Assembly (NCBI GenBank): GCA_039793685.1
Contig: JBDRAL010000070.1
Location: 1-64,000, forward strand
From: JAAFHI01 sp039793685
GTDB taxonomy: Bacteria; Acidobacteriota; Blastocatellia; Chloracidobacteriales; Chloracidobacteriaceae
Length of the DNA stretch: 64,000 nucleotides
Direction: 5' to 3'
The notes beneath the pieces were generated by a model. That model was given only the letters and a program-made list of their open reading frames with translations. It made no database searches and had not been told where the DNA came from. Of this stretch, positions 8,026-16,728 are shown piece after piece (the stretch's first letter is position 1; each line of letters starts with the position of its first letter). The translations under genes and the position numbers were made by a program.

Positions 8026-9966
8026 CTAGCGTGAAAAGAAGATTTCCACATCTCTGAGCAGATTGGTCGTCGGCATCGTCGGAAGGCTTCGTAGAAACGT
8101 GCGGCCGTAGTTCTTCGTCTTCACGCGCGGGTCGAGGATGGCGATGACGCCGCGATCCTCGGCGCTCCGAATCAGGCGTCCGATGCCCTGTTTCAACGTG
8201 ATGACCGCTTGCGGAACGGTATACGAATTAAACGGGTTTTCGCCCTGCTGTTCGAGCCATTTGTGGCGGGCCGCGACGACCGGATCGGTCGGGACGGGGA
8301 AGGGCAGCTTGTCGATGATGACACAGGAAAGCGATTCCCCTTGAACGTCCACGCCCTGCCAGAAACTCGCGGCGGCAAAGAGAACCGCGCCGGGCGTGCG
8401 CCGGAATTTTTCGAGCAGGCCGATTTTCGATCCGCGTCCCTGCACGAAGCAGGGGAAGTCCACGCGCGGTGCGACCCGTTCGTACAACTCGCGCATGTGC
8501 GCCAGACTCGTCGCCAGCACGAACGCCCGCCCCTGGGTGATGTTGAGCAGGGACACGATCTCATCGGCCGCCGCGCCCGTGAAGCGTCCATCGCGCGGGT
8601 CGGGCATGTTTTTCGGAAGATAGAGAATTGCCTGATTGGCGTAGTCGAAATGCGAATCGACGATGAGTTCTTCCGATTTTTCGAGGCCCAGTCGGGCGCG
8701 GATGAAGTCGAACTTGCCTTCGCTCGTGAGCGTGGCCGAGGTGAGAACGACCGAGTCGAGCGATTCGAAAAGCTTTTCCTTGAGCAGTTCGGCGAGGTTG
8801 ATGGGCGTCGCCTGAAGGAACTGCCCGCGTCCGCGACGTTCGTACCAGTAGACAAACGTCGGGTCATCGCTTGTAACGATGAATTCGAGATCGAAACGGA
8901 ACTGCGAAATGCGCCGTTTGAGGCGTTCGATTTCGACCGGCGGATCGTTCGGACGGTCGAGTGCGTCGTACACATCCTGAAGCGCGTTGTCGAGCACCAG
9001 ATAGGCTTCGCCCGCCTGGGTCATCACCCAGTTGCTTTCCTCGTCGCGTTTGGCGAAGTAATCTTCTTCAAGGTCGGAGCGACCGTCCGCGCCGCCGCGC
9101 CGCCGCGCCAGTACCATCCAGAACCGGTCATTGGCCTCGGTCGCGCGCAGGGTTTTCCGCATCACTTCGGTGGCCACGTCGGCGTCGGGGATGATGACTT
9201 TCTGAATATCCTGAATGAGATCAATCAGCCGATAGTTGCTGGCCTGCATCCCGAAGTATTCGGCGGCGGTGTCCTCGATTTCATGCGCCTCGTCGAACAC
9301 CACCATCGTGTAGTCCGGCAGCACCGCGCCGTAGTCGTTGTTGCGCGCGGCGAGGTCGGCGAAAAACAGGTGATGATTGACGATGACGATGTCGGCTTCC
9401 TCCGCGCGGCGGCGCGCCTGCGTGACGAAGCATTCGTCGAACTTCGGGCATTTCGAACCGAGGCAGATTTCCGCGCGGGCGTCGATGTCGCGCCAGAACG
9501 ACAGGTCTTCGGGCAGGTCGGCGAGTTCGGCCCGGTCGCCGATGACGGTTTTCTGCGACCAGCGGCGAATCGTGTCGAGGTAATGCACTTCCTCCAGTCC
9601 GGCGAGCATCATGATGCCGTCGGTCTGGGCGAAGCGATGCAGACAGAGATAATTGCCGCGTCCCTTGAGGTAGGCCACGCGCAAATTGCGTCCGAGCGCC
9701 TTTTCAAGAAACGGGACGTCCTTGTGGTAAAGCTGTTCCTGAAGATTCTTCGTCGCGGTCGAAATGATGACCCGTTTGTTGAGTGCCAGCGCGGGAATCA
9801 GGTAGGCCAGCGTCTTGCCCGTGCCCGTGCCCGCTTCCACGCAGAGATGCCCGCCGTGCGACAGGGTATCGTGAACCGCGCGGGCCATGTCGATCTGGCC
9901 GGGACGGTATTCGAATTTCGGATGATGGCGAGCGAGCAGCCCTTCCGGCCCGAAGATGGATTCCAT
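8026..9966 (-). CDS. dinG: DinG/XPD-family ATP-dependent DNA helicase
   Basis: 646 residues. XPD-like 5'-3' helicase: Walker A AGTGTGKT (45-52), DEAH box (225-228), and a C-terminal motif ending QGIGRLIRS. Four cysteines placed for an iron-sulfur cluster are visible: Cys108 (YLCLHR) and C168, C173, C179 (CLGSKCPKFDECF). DinG acts on R-loops and other structured DNA. No exonuclease domain is fused at the N-terminus, unlike DinG of Firmicutes. Divergent from the secreted protein gene at 10074. Confidence 0.92.
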   Translation of the reverse strand: MESIFGPEGLLARHHPKFEYRPGQIDMARAVHDTLSHGGHLCVEAGTGTGKTLAYLIPALALNKRVIISTATKNLQEQLYHKDVPFLEKALGRNLRVAYLKGRGNYLCLHRFAQTDGIMMLAGLEEVHYLDTIRRWSQKTVIGDRAELADLPEDLSFWRDIDARAEICLGSKCPKFDECFVTQARRRAEEADIVIVNHHLFFADLAARNNDYGAVLPDYTMVVFDEAHEIEDTAAEYFGMQASNYRLIDLIQDIQKVIIPDADVATEVMRKTLRATEANDRFWMVLARRRGGADGRSDLEEDYFAKRDEESNWVMTQAGEAYLVLDNALQDVYDALDRPNDPPVEIERLKRRISQFRFDLEFIVTSDDPTFVYWYERRGRGQFLQATPINLAELLKEKLFESLDSVVLTSATLTSEGKFDFIRARLGLEKSEELIVDSHFDYANQAILYLPKNMPDPRDGRFTGAAADEIVSLLNITQGRAFVLATSLAHMRELYERVAPRVDFPCFVQGRGSKIGLLEKFRRTPGAVLFAAASFWQGVDVQGESLSCVIIDKLPFPVPTDPVVAARHKWLEQQGENPFNSYTVPQAVITLKQGIGRLIRSAEDRGVIAILDPRVKTKNYGRTFLRSLPTMPTTNLLRDVEIFFSR

Positions 9967-10073
9967 CGTTGTTCCTGTGCCTGATTTTTTGCTACCAACG
10001 AAAAAATGAAAGACCGCATCCGGAGGAGACGGTTTTTCACATTCAAAGGAACATCATACGAACCGGAGGCACA

Positions 10074-10520
10074 ATGAAGAAACTTCTTTTCGCGGGGATG
10101 ACCGTGGTTGCGCTCGGCGCCGGCATCACGGTTTCGCCCGTCGTTCAAAACGTTCACGCTCAAAAGATCGTCACCGCCGCGCAGGTCAACGGGACCTGGG
10201 AATGCAAGACCGGTACGTTCAAAATCCTCGCGCTCGGCAATCAGAAACTGAAAGTCGAGTTTTCGGGCATTTATGAATATCGCGACGGCAACGGCGATCC
10301 GACCGCCAATACCGGCGAGGGCAGCGGCACCGCCGACATCGAAGGCGACACGGCAATCTTCAATCCCTATCCCGATGATGCCGAGTGCAAGATTACGATG
10401 AAGTTCACCGACGGAAAGATGATCGTCACTCAGGAAGGGACCTGCGGCTTCGGTCACAACGTCACCGCCGCCGGAACCTATCGCAAGACGAGCAGCGCCA
10501 AGCCGAAATTTAGCAGTTAG
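10074..10520 (+). CDS. Small secreted protein, unknown function
   Basis: 148 residues from ATG 10074, which has a GGAGG site 7 bases upstream. A signal peptide (MKKLLFAGMTVVALGAG ... VHAQ) is followed by a beta-rich domain: VNGTWECKTGTFKI, a central GSGTADIEGDTAIF, two further cysteines, and AAGTYRKTS. This looks like a lipocalin-like small barrel with two possible disulfides. Secreted or periplasmic. Its stop codon falls inside the left arm of a GTCAGTA array. Confidence 0.65.
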   Translation: MKKLLFAGMTVVALGAGITVSPVVQNVHAQKIVTAAQVNGTWECKTGTFKILALGNQKLKVEFSGIYEYRDGNGDPTANTGEGSGTADIEGDTAIFNPYPDDAECKITMKFTDGKMIVTQEGTCGFGHNVTAAGTYRKTSSAKPKFSS

Positions 10521-10596
10521 TGGTCAGTAGTCAGCAGTTAGCCTTTGCTTTCTACTAACTACTAACTACTAACTACTAACTACTGTCCGCTAACTA
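10512..10596. repeat. GTCAGTA / TAACTAC array pair
   Basis: Left arm 10512-10541 (AGTTAGTGGTCAGTAGTCAG type) and right arm 10551-10596 (TAACTAC units). It contains the stop codons of both convergent neighbours. Confidence 0.85.
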
Positions 10597-11151
10597 CTCC
10601 TTCACTACTTCCAGCTCGAAATACAATTCCTTCCCGCGCATCAGGGCGTTGAGGTAGTGCTCCCAGAAACGACGGATGAACCGCAGCTTCGGATGGCGTT
10701 GGTCGAGATTGACCAGCCATTCGAAGCCGAGCGATTTCCAGACGTTGAGCAGGGTTACGCGCGCCAGTCGTTGTTTGAACCGTACGTCGGCGTAAAAATC
10801 GAACACCTCGCGGTCCACCGTCAGGTTGCGGAACGAGTAGCTGTTGAGGTGATTGCGGTGGGTGAGATCGGTCGCGAAGTCGGGGTTGGTCCAGTGCGGC
10901 GCGACGAGTTTGACGATGCCGCCGTGTTTCGTTATGCGATGAAGTTCGATCATCACGCCGAGCGGGTTTGAAACGTGCTCAATGACGTGGCGACCGATGA
11001 CTTCATCGAACTCGCTGTCGGCGAACGGATAGGGAATGTCGTCGAGGCTGTGAATCACGTCGGCGTCGGTGCGCGGATTGCTGTCCATGCCGATGGCGCC
11101 AGGGGTCTTGTTGCGACCGCAGCCGATGTCGAGAACGCGCGGGGTGGTCAT
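10594..11151 (-). CDS. SAM-dependent methyltransferase
   Basis: 185 residues if started at ATG 11151, which overlaps the ligase stop as ATGA, so translation is probably coupled; an upstream GTG at 11175 is less likely. SAM-binding motif VLDIGCGRNKTPG at the N-terminus, acidic end of strand 2 (GMDSNP), and a motif IV region EFDEVIGRHVIEHV. Class I fold of the Methyltransf_11 type; the substrate is unknown. Third gene of a coupled operon with an acyl-CoA ligase. The C-terminal residues and stop reach into a repeat array. Confidence 0.8.
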   Translation of the reverse strand: MTTPRVLDIGCGRNKTPGAIGMDSNPRTDADVIHSLDDIPYPFADSEFDEVIGRHVIEHVSNPLGVMIELHRITKHGGIVKLVAPHWTNPDFATDLTHRNHLNSYSFRNLTVDREVFDFYADVRFKQRLARVTLLNVWKSLGFEWLVNLDQRHPKLRFIRRFWEHYLNALMRGKELYFELEVVKE

Positions 11152-12815
11152 GATTTGAATTGCACGTCCTTCCACTCGGCGAAGCTCGCCTTGAGTTTGT
11201 TGCGCTGGTACTTGCCGGTCGAGGTCACCGGAATCTCGGTGCCGAAGACCACCGCTTTCGGCGATTTGTGAAAGGGAAGGTGCGCGCGCGCGGCGGCGAT
11301 GATCGTTTCGGCGTCGAGCGTCGCGTTTTCTTCAAGCACGACGTACGCGCCGACTTCCTCGCCGTACCACCGGTTTTCAAAACCGACCGCCAGCCCGCAT
11401 TTCACGCCTTCGATTCCGTTTAAAACTTCGTCGATTTCAAAGGGCGAGAGATTCACGCCGCCACGAATGATGAGTTCCTTGATGCGGCCCGTGATGAAGA
11501 AAAACTCGCGCCCCTGCTCGTCCTTTTCAAAAAAACCTTCGTCGCCCGAGCGAAACCAGCCGTGGGCGAAGGCTTCCGCGTTGGATTCGGGACGGTTGAA
11601 ATAGCCTTCCATCACGGTCGGTCCGCAGATGACGATTTCGCCCCGCGTTGACGGCGGTAGGGTGTTGCCTTCCGGATCGTGAATCGCCATTTCGCAGCCC
11701 GGAATCGCCGTACCTATGCTGGGGAAACCGAAATCGCGCATCCAGTGTTTGTGTTCGTCGGGCGTCAGCGCGAGCGGCAGCATCGAGGAATAGCAGGTCG
11801 TCTCGCTCAACCCGTAGCCGTGCAGCACGCGGGCGTTGAACGTGTCTTCAAACTGCCGCGCGAGGTCCACCGTGAGCGGCCCCGCGCCGCAGATGATGTG
11901 CGACAGGCATTCTACGTGGTGACCTTCGCGCAGTCCCGGATTTTCAAGCAGAAACGCGAGCAGGGTCGGAACGACGCTCGCGATGCGGACCTTTTCTTTC
12001 GAAATGCGTTCCCAGAAGTTCGACGGCGAAAAGCGCGGATTCAAAACCGTGCTGGCCCCAGCGTACAGCGGGGTTACGAGCGTCACCACGATGCCGTTGA
12101 CGTGGTGAATCGGCAGTACGCACATCATCCGCTGGTCGGCTTCGAGGCTATTCCATTCCGCCAGCGCGCGCGCGTCGCACAACAGGTTGTTTTGAGTGAG
12201 TACAACGCCTTTCGGCGCGCCGGTCGTGCCCGAGGTGTAGACGATGAGCGCCTCCGCCGTTGGCGAATTGAGAATTGAGAATTGAGAATTGAGAATTCTG
12301 CCGGAGTTCCACTTTGTCGGGGAATTTTCGGCTTCATCGCCGGTGAGTTGAACGACGTGGGCGATGTTCGGAATGTTTTCGGCGAATTCGACGGCCTGCT
12401 CCATGTATTCGCCGAGCGCCAGCAGGACCTTCGCGTTTGAATTTTCAAGAATGAACTGCTTGCGGTCGTCATCCTCGGTCATGTTCACCGGTACGACGCA
12501 CGCGTCGAGCGTCCACGCGGCAAAGTAGGCGATGACGGTTTCGACGTGGTTGCTCGCGAAGGTCGCGACGCGGTCACCCGGTTTGACGCCGAGTTTGACG
12601 AGGCCCGCCGCCGCGCGGCTCACGCGATCCGCGAACTGACGATAGGTAAAAACCGTGCGCGTGCCTTTCGCGTCGTACCCGACCAGGTAGGTCGCGTCGG
12701 GGGCGCGTTCGACGTGGGCCGCGATCATCGCGGGGATGGTCGGGAAGGCGGGGGGGAAGGCTTCCTTGTTTCGAAAGGTTTGCGCGAGGCGGATATTGGT
12801 CTGCGTGTCGGTCAT
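11148..12815 (-). CDS. AMP-dependent acyl-CoA ligase
   Basis: 555 residues, adenylate-forming ANL family; activates a carboxylate with ATP, then forms the CoA (or carrier-protein) thioester. Seen: P-loop YTSGTTGAPKG (193-203), A5-like GYGLSETT, hinge region WFRSGDEGF and ITGRIKELI, and the C-terminal catalytic lysine in STGKYQRNK. The chain specificity cannot be read. Coupled to its neighbours by ATGA overlaps at both ends. Odd: residues 173-184 (RILNSQFSILNS) are encoded by a perfect GAATTGA heptamer array inserted in frame just before the P-loop. Confidence 0.9.
   Translation of the reverse strand: MTDTQTNIRLAQTFRNKEAFPPAFPTIPAMIAAHVERAPDATYLVGYDAKGTRTVFTYRQFADRVSRAAAGLVKLGVKPGDRVATFASNHVETVIAYFAAWTLDACVVPVNMTEDDDRKQFILENSNAKVLLALGEYMEQAVEFAENIPNIAHVVQLTGDEAENSPTKWNSGRILNSQFSILNSPTAEALIVYTSGTTGAPKGVVLTQNNLLCDARALAEWNSLEADQRMMCVLPIHHVNGIVVTLVTPLYAGASTVLNPRFSPSNFWERISKEKVRIASVVPTLLAFLLENPGLREGHHVECLSHIICGAGPLTVDLARQFEDTFNARVLHGYGLSETTCYSSMLPLALTPDEHKHWMRDFGFPSIGTAIPGCEMAIHDPEGNTLPPSTRGEIVICGPTVMEGYFNRPESNAEAFAHGWFRSGDEGFFEKDEQGREFFFITGRIKELIIRGGVNLSPFEIDEVLNGIEGVKCGLAVGFENRWYGEEVGAYVVLEENATLDAETIIAAARAHLPFHKSPKAVVFGTEIPVTSTGKYQRNKLKASFAEWKDVQFKS
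12265..12298. repeat. In-frame GAATTGA heptamer array in ligase
   Basis: Four GAATTGA units plus GAATTC. The same unit occurs at 16705 and 48348. Confidence 0.85.
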
Positions 12816-13054
12816 TGACGTGGGGGAGGCGTGAAGTCGGCGGGATCGAGGCCGGCATCGCGCAGGCGTTCAGGGTCGAGGGTGCGTTCAAAGGGAATGA
12901 CGCCGAAGCGTTTCAGGTGTTCGCGTATGCGCTCGGCGTACGCATGAGCAAACGCCTCTTTATCATGCGACGTTTTCGTGTCGAAAGCGGTTTCGGCTTC
13001 TTCATCGGTCCAACTGTTCCGCCAGTCCACGAAATGACCGATTTCATGAATCAC
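12812..13054 (-). CDS. Small HExxH metallopeptidase-like protein, probably 5'-truncated
   Basis: 80 residues from GTG 13054. It opens directly with the zinc motif HEIGHFVDW and has DKEAFAHAYAERI downstream. This spacing recalls gluzincin/lethal-factor-like cores, where a Glu in an ExxAxxY helix is the third ligand. The frame stays open for about 12 codons upstream (FYSVRTKFLYRR) with no start codon, then meets a stop beside a terminator. So the N-terminal part appears to be missing. The stop overlaps the ligase ATG (ATGA), so it may survive as a leader of that operon or as a remnant. Confidence 0.5.
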   Translation of the reverse strand: MIHEIGHFVDWRNSWTDEEAETAFDTKTSHDKEAFAHAYAERIREHLKRFGVIPFERTLDPERLRDAGLDPADFTPPPRQ

Positions 13055-13102
13055 CCTGCGGTAAAGGAATTTTGTCCTGACCGAATAAAATCACCTGATC
13101 TG

Positions 13103-13136
13103 AAAAAAGAACGCGCCCGATGAGAGCGCGTTCTTT
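13103..13136 (-). terminator. Rho-independent terminator (minus strand)
   Basis: Arms 13106-13116 and 13126-13136 (AAAGAACGCGC / GCGCGTTCTTT) with a T run on the minus strand. It ends the secreted-protein gene at 13163. Confidence 0.85.
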
Positions 13137-13162
13137 GGTGAAGGTTCGGTTCGTTCAGCTAT

Positions 13163-13798
13163 TTACGAACGCTTGATGATGTTGGAAAGCTTCGTGAGGT
13201 CGGTCGGCTTGTCGCTGGTTCTGAGGCAGAACGCCATGTACAGCAGAAAGTTGTTCGACGTTTCCTCGTCGATGGTATCCGTCACGATGCTGCCGAAAAG
13301 AAAGACGCGGTTGTTCCGGAACAGGGAAAAGTAGGTCTGTTTCTTGACATTTGTCTTCGCGGAAGCGGGTATATCGAAGTGCCACAGCAAGCCTTCGTCC
13401 CCGTTCGGAAGTTTTTGCCACGATTTTTGAAAGGTCAGTTTTTCACCGAACTGCTTTTCCAGATACTCACCTTCCCACTCCTGATGTTTCGTCAGAAAGG
13501 TTTTGTCATCCGGGCGTTTCATCTCCTTGTAAAAGGAATCCGGCGTGACCGTAATCAACTGGAAGAATTTCCCGTCGATATTGAACTGAATCTGCTGAGT
13601 CGAGAGCGGCTCCACCTTCTTCCCGTGAATGTCGAGGATGAAGTTGTTTCCGGGGGAATTCCAGACGAACAGAAGTCCCCATTCGGTTTTGACCGCGCCG
13701 GTGCGAAAGTCCTCCTTTTCCGTTTCCTGCCCTTTGACGGGGAAAAGAAAAAGGGAGACAAGCAGAAGGAGTGTGCAGAGCGTGGTGCGTAATTTCAT
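13163..13798 (-). CDS. Secreted hypothetical protein
   Basis: 211 residues with a clear signal peptide (MKLRTTLCTLLLLVSLFLF). The mature part has no motif I recognise: WGLLFVWNSPGNNFIL, a charged middle, then DEGLLWHFDIP and a C-terminal region with FLFGSIV. Probably periplasmic. Followed by its own terminator and preceded closely by the amylase gene on the same strand (15 bp gap), so the two may be co-transcribed. Confidence 0.6.
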   Translation of the reverse strand: MKLRTTLCTLLLLVSLFLFPVKGQETEKEDFRTGAVKTEWGLLFVWNSPGNNFILDIHGKKVEPLSTQQIQFNIDGKFFQLITVTPDSFYKEMKRPDDKTFLTKHQEWEGEYLEKQFGEKLTFQKSWQKLPNGDEGLLWHFDIPASAKTNVKKQTYFSLFRNNRVFLFGSIVTDTIDEETSNNFLLYMAFCLRTSDKPTDLTKLSNIIKRS

Positions 13799-13813
13799 TT
13801 TTTCTCCGATCCG

Positions 13814-15994
13814 TCACTGCTTGGGGCGCGTTACCGTCCCGCTCGTGCCGATGACGACGTTTTCCGTGGGGTAGGTCCAGTTGACCGTGACCGAGCCAAC
13901 GCCACTCGCCGGTACGGTATAGCTGTGAGGAAAACCGCTTTCCTGCTGAATCTGCCCGTTGCTTTTGATTTTAATGAACTTGAACCGGATGGTCTTACCC
14001 GCCGGGACGCTCGTCGTGATGAACCAGTTCGGATAGTTCGGCGTGTTCATCGGACCGACCGCCGACATCGGCGCATAGTTCCAGTTGCCAAGTTCGACAC
14101 CGTCGCCGACGACGTAGATTTCATCGCCGATCTGCGTCGGGTCGGCGTTGTTGACCGTAAACGTCACCGGAATCAGTTTGGCGTTCAGAATGGTAAACGA
14201 GCCTTCATTGGATCGGTTCCCGTTTGAACGCACAACCTTTACCTGATATTCGGCGCTGGGCAGGTTCGGAACGGTGAGCGTGATTTTTGTGTCGCTCCAC
14301 GACACGATGTCCGCCGCGACTTCGCCGATGCGAACCGCACCTTGGGTTGCGCCGAAATTGCGTCCGCCGACGGTGATTTTCACGCCCGCCTGCGCGCGCG
14401 TCGGCCCGACCACGCCGAGTTGGGGTGTCGTGCCCGCGCCTTCCGCGATTTGCCAGACAGAAACCGATTTCGCGGGAAGGTTCAGGCTGGCGATGGTGTT
14501 GTTGCCGCCCGTGCCCGCCGCGACCGTGAGCGATGTGCCGTTGAGAAGACCGTTCAGATATTCGGAATAGGTCCCGGCGGGAAGGGCGGTCGTCAGGTTC
14601 GTGAGCGTGGCCGGGGTCGTGTCGTTCTTGTTGATTGCGACCAGCACCGTGCTGCCGAAGAATTTGCGCTCGTAAACGTAGGTATCCGCGCCGACCGAGC
14701 GGACCGTCGTCGTGCCGTAGCCGAGCGCCGGATTGTTTTTCCGCAGTGACGCCAGCTTTTGAATCGTCTGGTAAGCCGTCGTGGTGGTCGAGAATCCCGG
14801 CATCATCGGGCGGTTGTAGGGATCGTTGCCGCCGTTGGTCGCGTTGAACAGATACTGCTCGGTCCCGTAGTAAATACAGGGCACGCCACGCATCGTCAGC
14901 AGGTAAGCCAGTGCCTGATGCAACCGGTCGATGTTCGACGTACGGTTCAGAAACCGCGGAATGTCATGGTTGTCGATGAAGGTGACGAGGTCCTGATTGT
15001 ATTTGAAATCGCTGTCGATGCGTGATCGAACGGCGTCGAGTTGCGAGAACGTTCCCGTACTGGCGAAGGTGTTGAGAATGCTCTGGGCGTGCGGGAAGTC
15101 GAGTTCCGACATGCCGCTGCGATTGCCGAAATCGACACTGTTCGGATAGGTCGAATCCGTGACCGCGCCCTGAAACCATTCACCGAAGATGAACAGGTCG
15201 CGCGTTGTGTAGGCGTCGTTGACGAGGCTGTGTTCCCAACCCCACGTCAGGTGCTTGATGGCGTCCACACGGAAGCCGTCCACATTGTGCGCGATGAGTT
15301 GCTGCATTGCACCTTTCAAATAAGCGTCCACCGCGCCGTTTTCGCTGTTGAGGTCGGAAAGGTCGAGCAACTGGTAATACTGAATCTGATACCGGTCGTC
15401 GAAGTTGTTGATGTCGGGGGCATTTCGGAAATATCCGGTCGGATCGTTGGCCCGGCTCGCAAGAAACTGTCCGTTGTTGTAGAGGGCGCCAAATTCTCCG
15501 CTGCTGCCCGGCGAGGTGTGGTTGGGCACGAAATCCACGATGACCTTGATGCCCGCGGCATGGGCTGCCGCGACCATCGCGTCGAAGGCGTCCCACGTCT
15601 GGTTTTCATCGGCGAAGTGTTCTTCGAGCCGTTTGAAATCGCGGGTCCAGTAGCCGTGATAGCCGGTGCCGAAACTGTATTGAACGTTGGCGTTGTCAAG
15701 CGGGGGGGAAATCCAGATCGCCGTCACGCCCATGTCCCGCAGGTAGGGAATTTTCTGCGTGACGCCCGCGAAATCGCCTCCCCAGTACTTGCGGAAATCC
15801 GTGCGGTTCGGGTCGTACAACCCGAAACTCTGGGCAGGATTGTTGTTGTTCGCATCGCCGTCGAAAAACCGGTCAGTGACGATTTGATAGATGACTTCGT
15901 TGCGAAAATCATCCGCCAGCGCAAAGGTCGGCGTCGCGAACAGAAAGAGGCAGAGCGTGAGACAAACCAGAAACGAACGTTTCGGCGTGGTCAT
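13814..15994 (-). CDS. Secreted GH13 alpha-amylase / CGTase-like enzyme with CBM20
   Basis: 726 residues from ATG 15994, chosen because a signal peptide (KRSFLVCLTLCLFLFATPTFALA) follows directly. GH13 conserved regions: DFVPNHT (154-160), FRVDAIKH with nucleophile Asp244, GEW with acid/base Glu272, and FIDNHD with Asp344. After the A/B/C domains come an IPT/TIG-like domain (about 520-610) and a C-terminal CBM20-type starch-binding domain (about 625-720). This A-B-C-D-E layout and the YQLLDLSDLN stretch match cyclodextrin glucanotransferases and maltogenic amylases rather than plain amylases. Product specificity cannot be decided from sequence alone. It acts outside the cell on starch or glycogen. 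Confidence 0.9.
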   Translation of the reverse strand: MTTPKRSFLVCLTLCLFLFATPTFALADDFRNEVIYQIVTDRFFDGDANNNNPAQSFGLYDPNRTDFRKYWGGDFAGVTQKIPYLRDMGVTAIWISPPLDNANVQYSFGTGYHGYWTRDFKRLEEHFADENQTWDAFDAMVAAAHAAGIKVIVDFVPNHTSPGSSGEFGALYNNGQFLASRANDPTGYFRNAPDINNFDDRYQIQYYQLLDLSDLNSENGAVDAYLKGAMQQLIAHNVDGFRVDAIKHLTWGWEHSLVNDAYTTRDLFIFGEWFQGAVTDSTYPNSVDFGNRSGMSELDFPHAQSILNTFASTGTFSQLDAVRSRIDSDFKYNQDLVTFIDNHDIPRFLNRTSNIDRLHQALAYLLTMRGVPCIYYGTEQYLFNATNGGNDPYNRPMMPGFSTTTTAYQTIQKLASLRKNNPALGYGTTTVRSVGADTYVYERKFFGSTVLVAINKNDTTPATLTNLTTALPAGTYSEYLNGLLNGTSLTVAAGTGGNNTIASLNLPAKSVSVWQIAEGAGTTPQLGVVGPTRAQAGVKITVGGRNFGATQGAVRIGEVAADIVSWSDTKITLTVPNLPSAEYQVKVVRSNGNRSNEGSFTILNAKLIPVTFTVNNADPTQIGDEIYVVGDGVELGNWNYAPMSAVGPMNTPNYPNWFITTSVPAGKTIRFKFIKIKSNGQIQQESGFPHSYTVPASGVGSVTVNWTYPTENVVIGTSGTVTRPKQ

Positions 15995-16016
15995 GGGGTT
16001 GAACCGTCGAAAAGTG

Positions 16017-16069
16017 AAAAGTGTTCGGGGGGATACACTTTTATAACCCAATCCGGAGGTGGTTGGGAA
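16017..16069 (-). promoter_or_regulatory. Candidate amylase promoter with overlapping inverted repeat
   Basis: On the minus strand TATAAA (16045-16040) lies 18 bases after TTCCCA. An 8 bp inverted repeat AAAAGTGT/ACACTTTT (16017-16024, 16035-16042) overlaps the -10 and could be an operator. Confidence 0.35.
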
Positions 16070-16218
16070 CGTCAAACAAAGTTCCAGTGCCGCGCAAGTC
16101 CCGTACTCCATAACGCGCGGCAATACCAGTGATCCCGCATAAGGTATTTAGTGACGAATGAATGCTGGCCCGGTTCGCTCTATAGTCAATAAAACGGAAT
16201 CCGAAGGGAAGTCAGCCG

Positions 16219-16683
16219 ATGGTCGTCGAAGTCGTGACCGGGGACCTGCTTGATCAGCCGGTGGAAGTCATCGTCAATGCGTGGAATCGCAACATCGTTC
16301 CGTGGTGGCTGTTACTGCCGCAGGGCGTTTCCGGCGCGATCAAACGGCGTGGCGGATACGCGCCGTTTCGTGAACTCGGAAAACATGGGCCGATTCCGCT
16401 CGGGCAGGCGGTTCTCACCGGCGCGGGACGCCTGCCGCACCGCGCCATCATTCATGTCGCGGGAATCAATCTCGTCTGGCGGGCGTCTGAAAAATCAATT
16501 CGCGGATCGGTGAAATCGGCGATGGAACTGGTCGACCGCCATGAATTTCGCTCGGTGGCATTCCCGATCATCGGCGCGGGGTCGGGCGGAATGAACCAGT
16601 CGAGGGCGCTCAACTTCATGCTCGATGAATTCAGGTCAATCAAGTCCGCTGCGGCAGTCATGGTCGTGCAATTCCGCCGGTAG
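16219..16683 (+). CDS. Macro-domain protein
   Basis: 154 residues, a single macro domain: GDLLDQPVEVIVNAWN at the N-terminus, the LPQGVSGAIKRRGG loop, and FPIIGAGSGGM for the phosphate loop. Macro domains bind ADP-ribose or hydrolyse its derivatives (ADP-ribosyl groups, O-acetyl-ADP-ribose). The usual NAAN motif is NAWN here, so hydrolase activity is uncertain. A TATAGT -10-like box lies at 16181. It stands alone, between amylase and deoC. Confidence 0.82.
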   Translation: MVVEVVTGDLLDQPVEVIVNAWNRNIVPWWLLLPQGVSGAIKRRGGYAPFRELGKHGPIPLGQAVLTGAGRLPHRAIIHVAGINLVWRASEKSIRGSVKSAMELVDRHEFRSVAFPIIGAGSGGMNQSRALNFMLDEFRSIKSAAAVMVVQFRR

Positions 16684-16704
16684 TGACCTGGAGAATTTGG
16701 AAAC

Positions 16705-16726
16705 TCTCAATTCTCAATTCTCAATT
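16705..16726. repeat. GAATTGA array (complement orientation)
   Basis: Three TCTCAAT-type units with a 7 bp period between the macro gene and deoC. Confidence 0.7.
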
Positions 16727-16728
16727 GA

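Noticed and set aside
8209..9984. 591-codon plus-strand ORF opposite dinG
   Set aside because: No recognisable domain; runs wholly against a dinG with complete helicase motifs, so it is an antisense shadow of a GC-rich gene.
15041..16132. 363-codon plus-strand ORF
   Set aside because: Antisense to the GH13 amylase.
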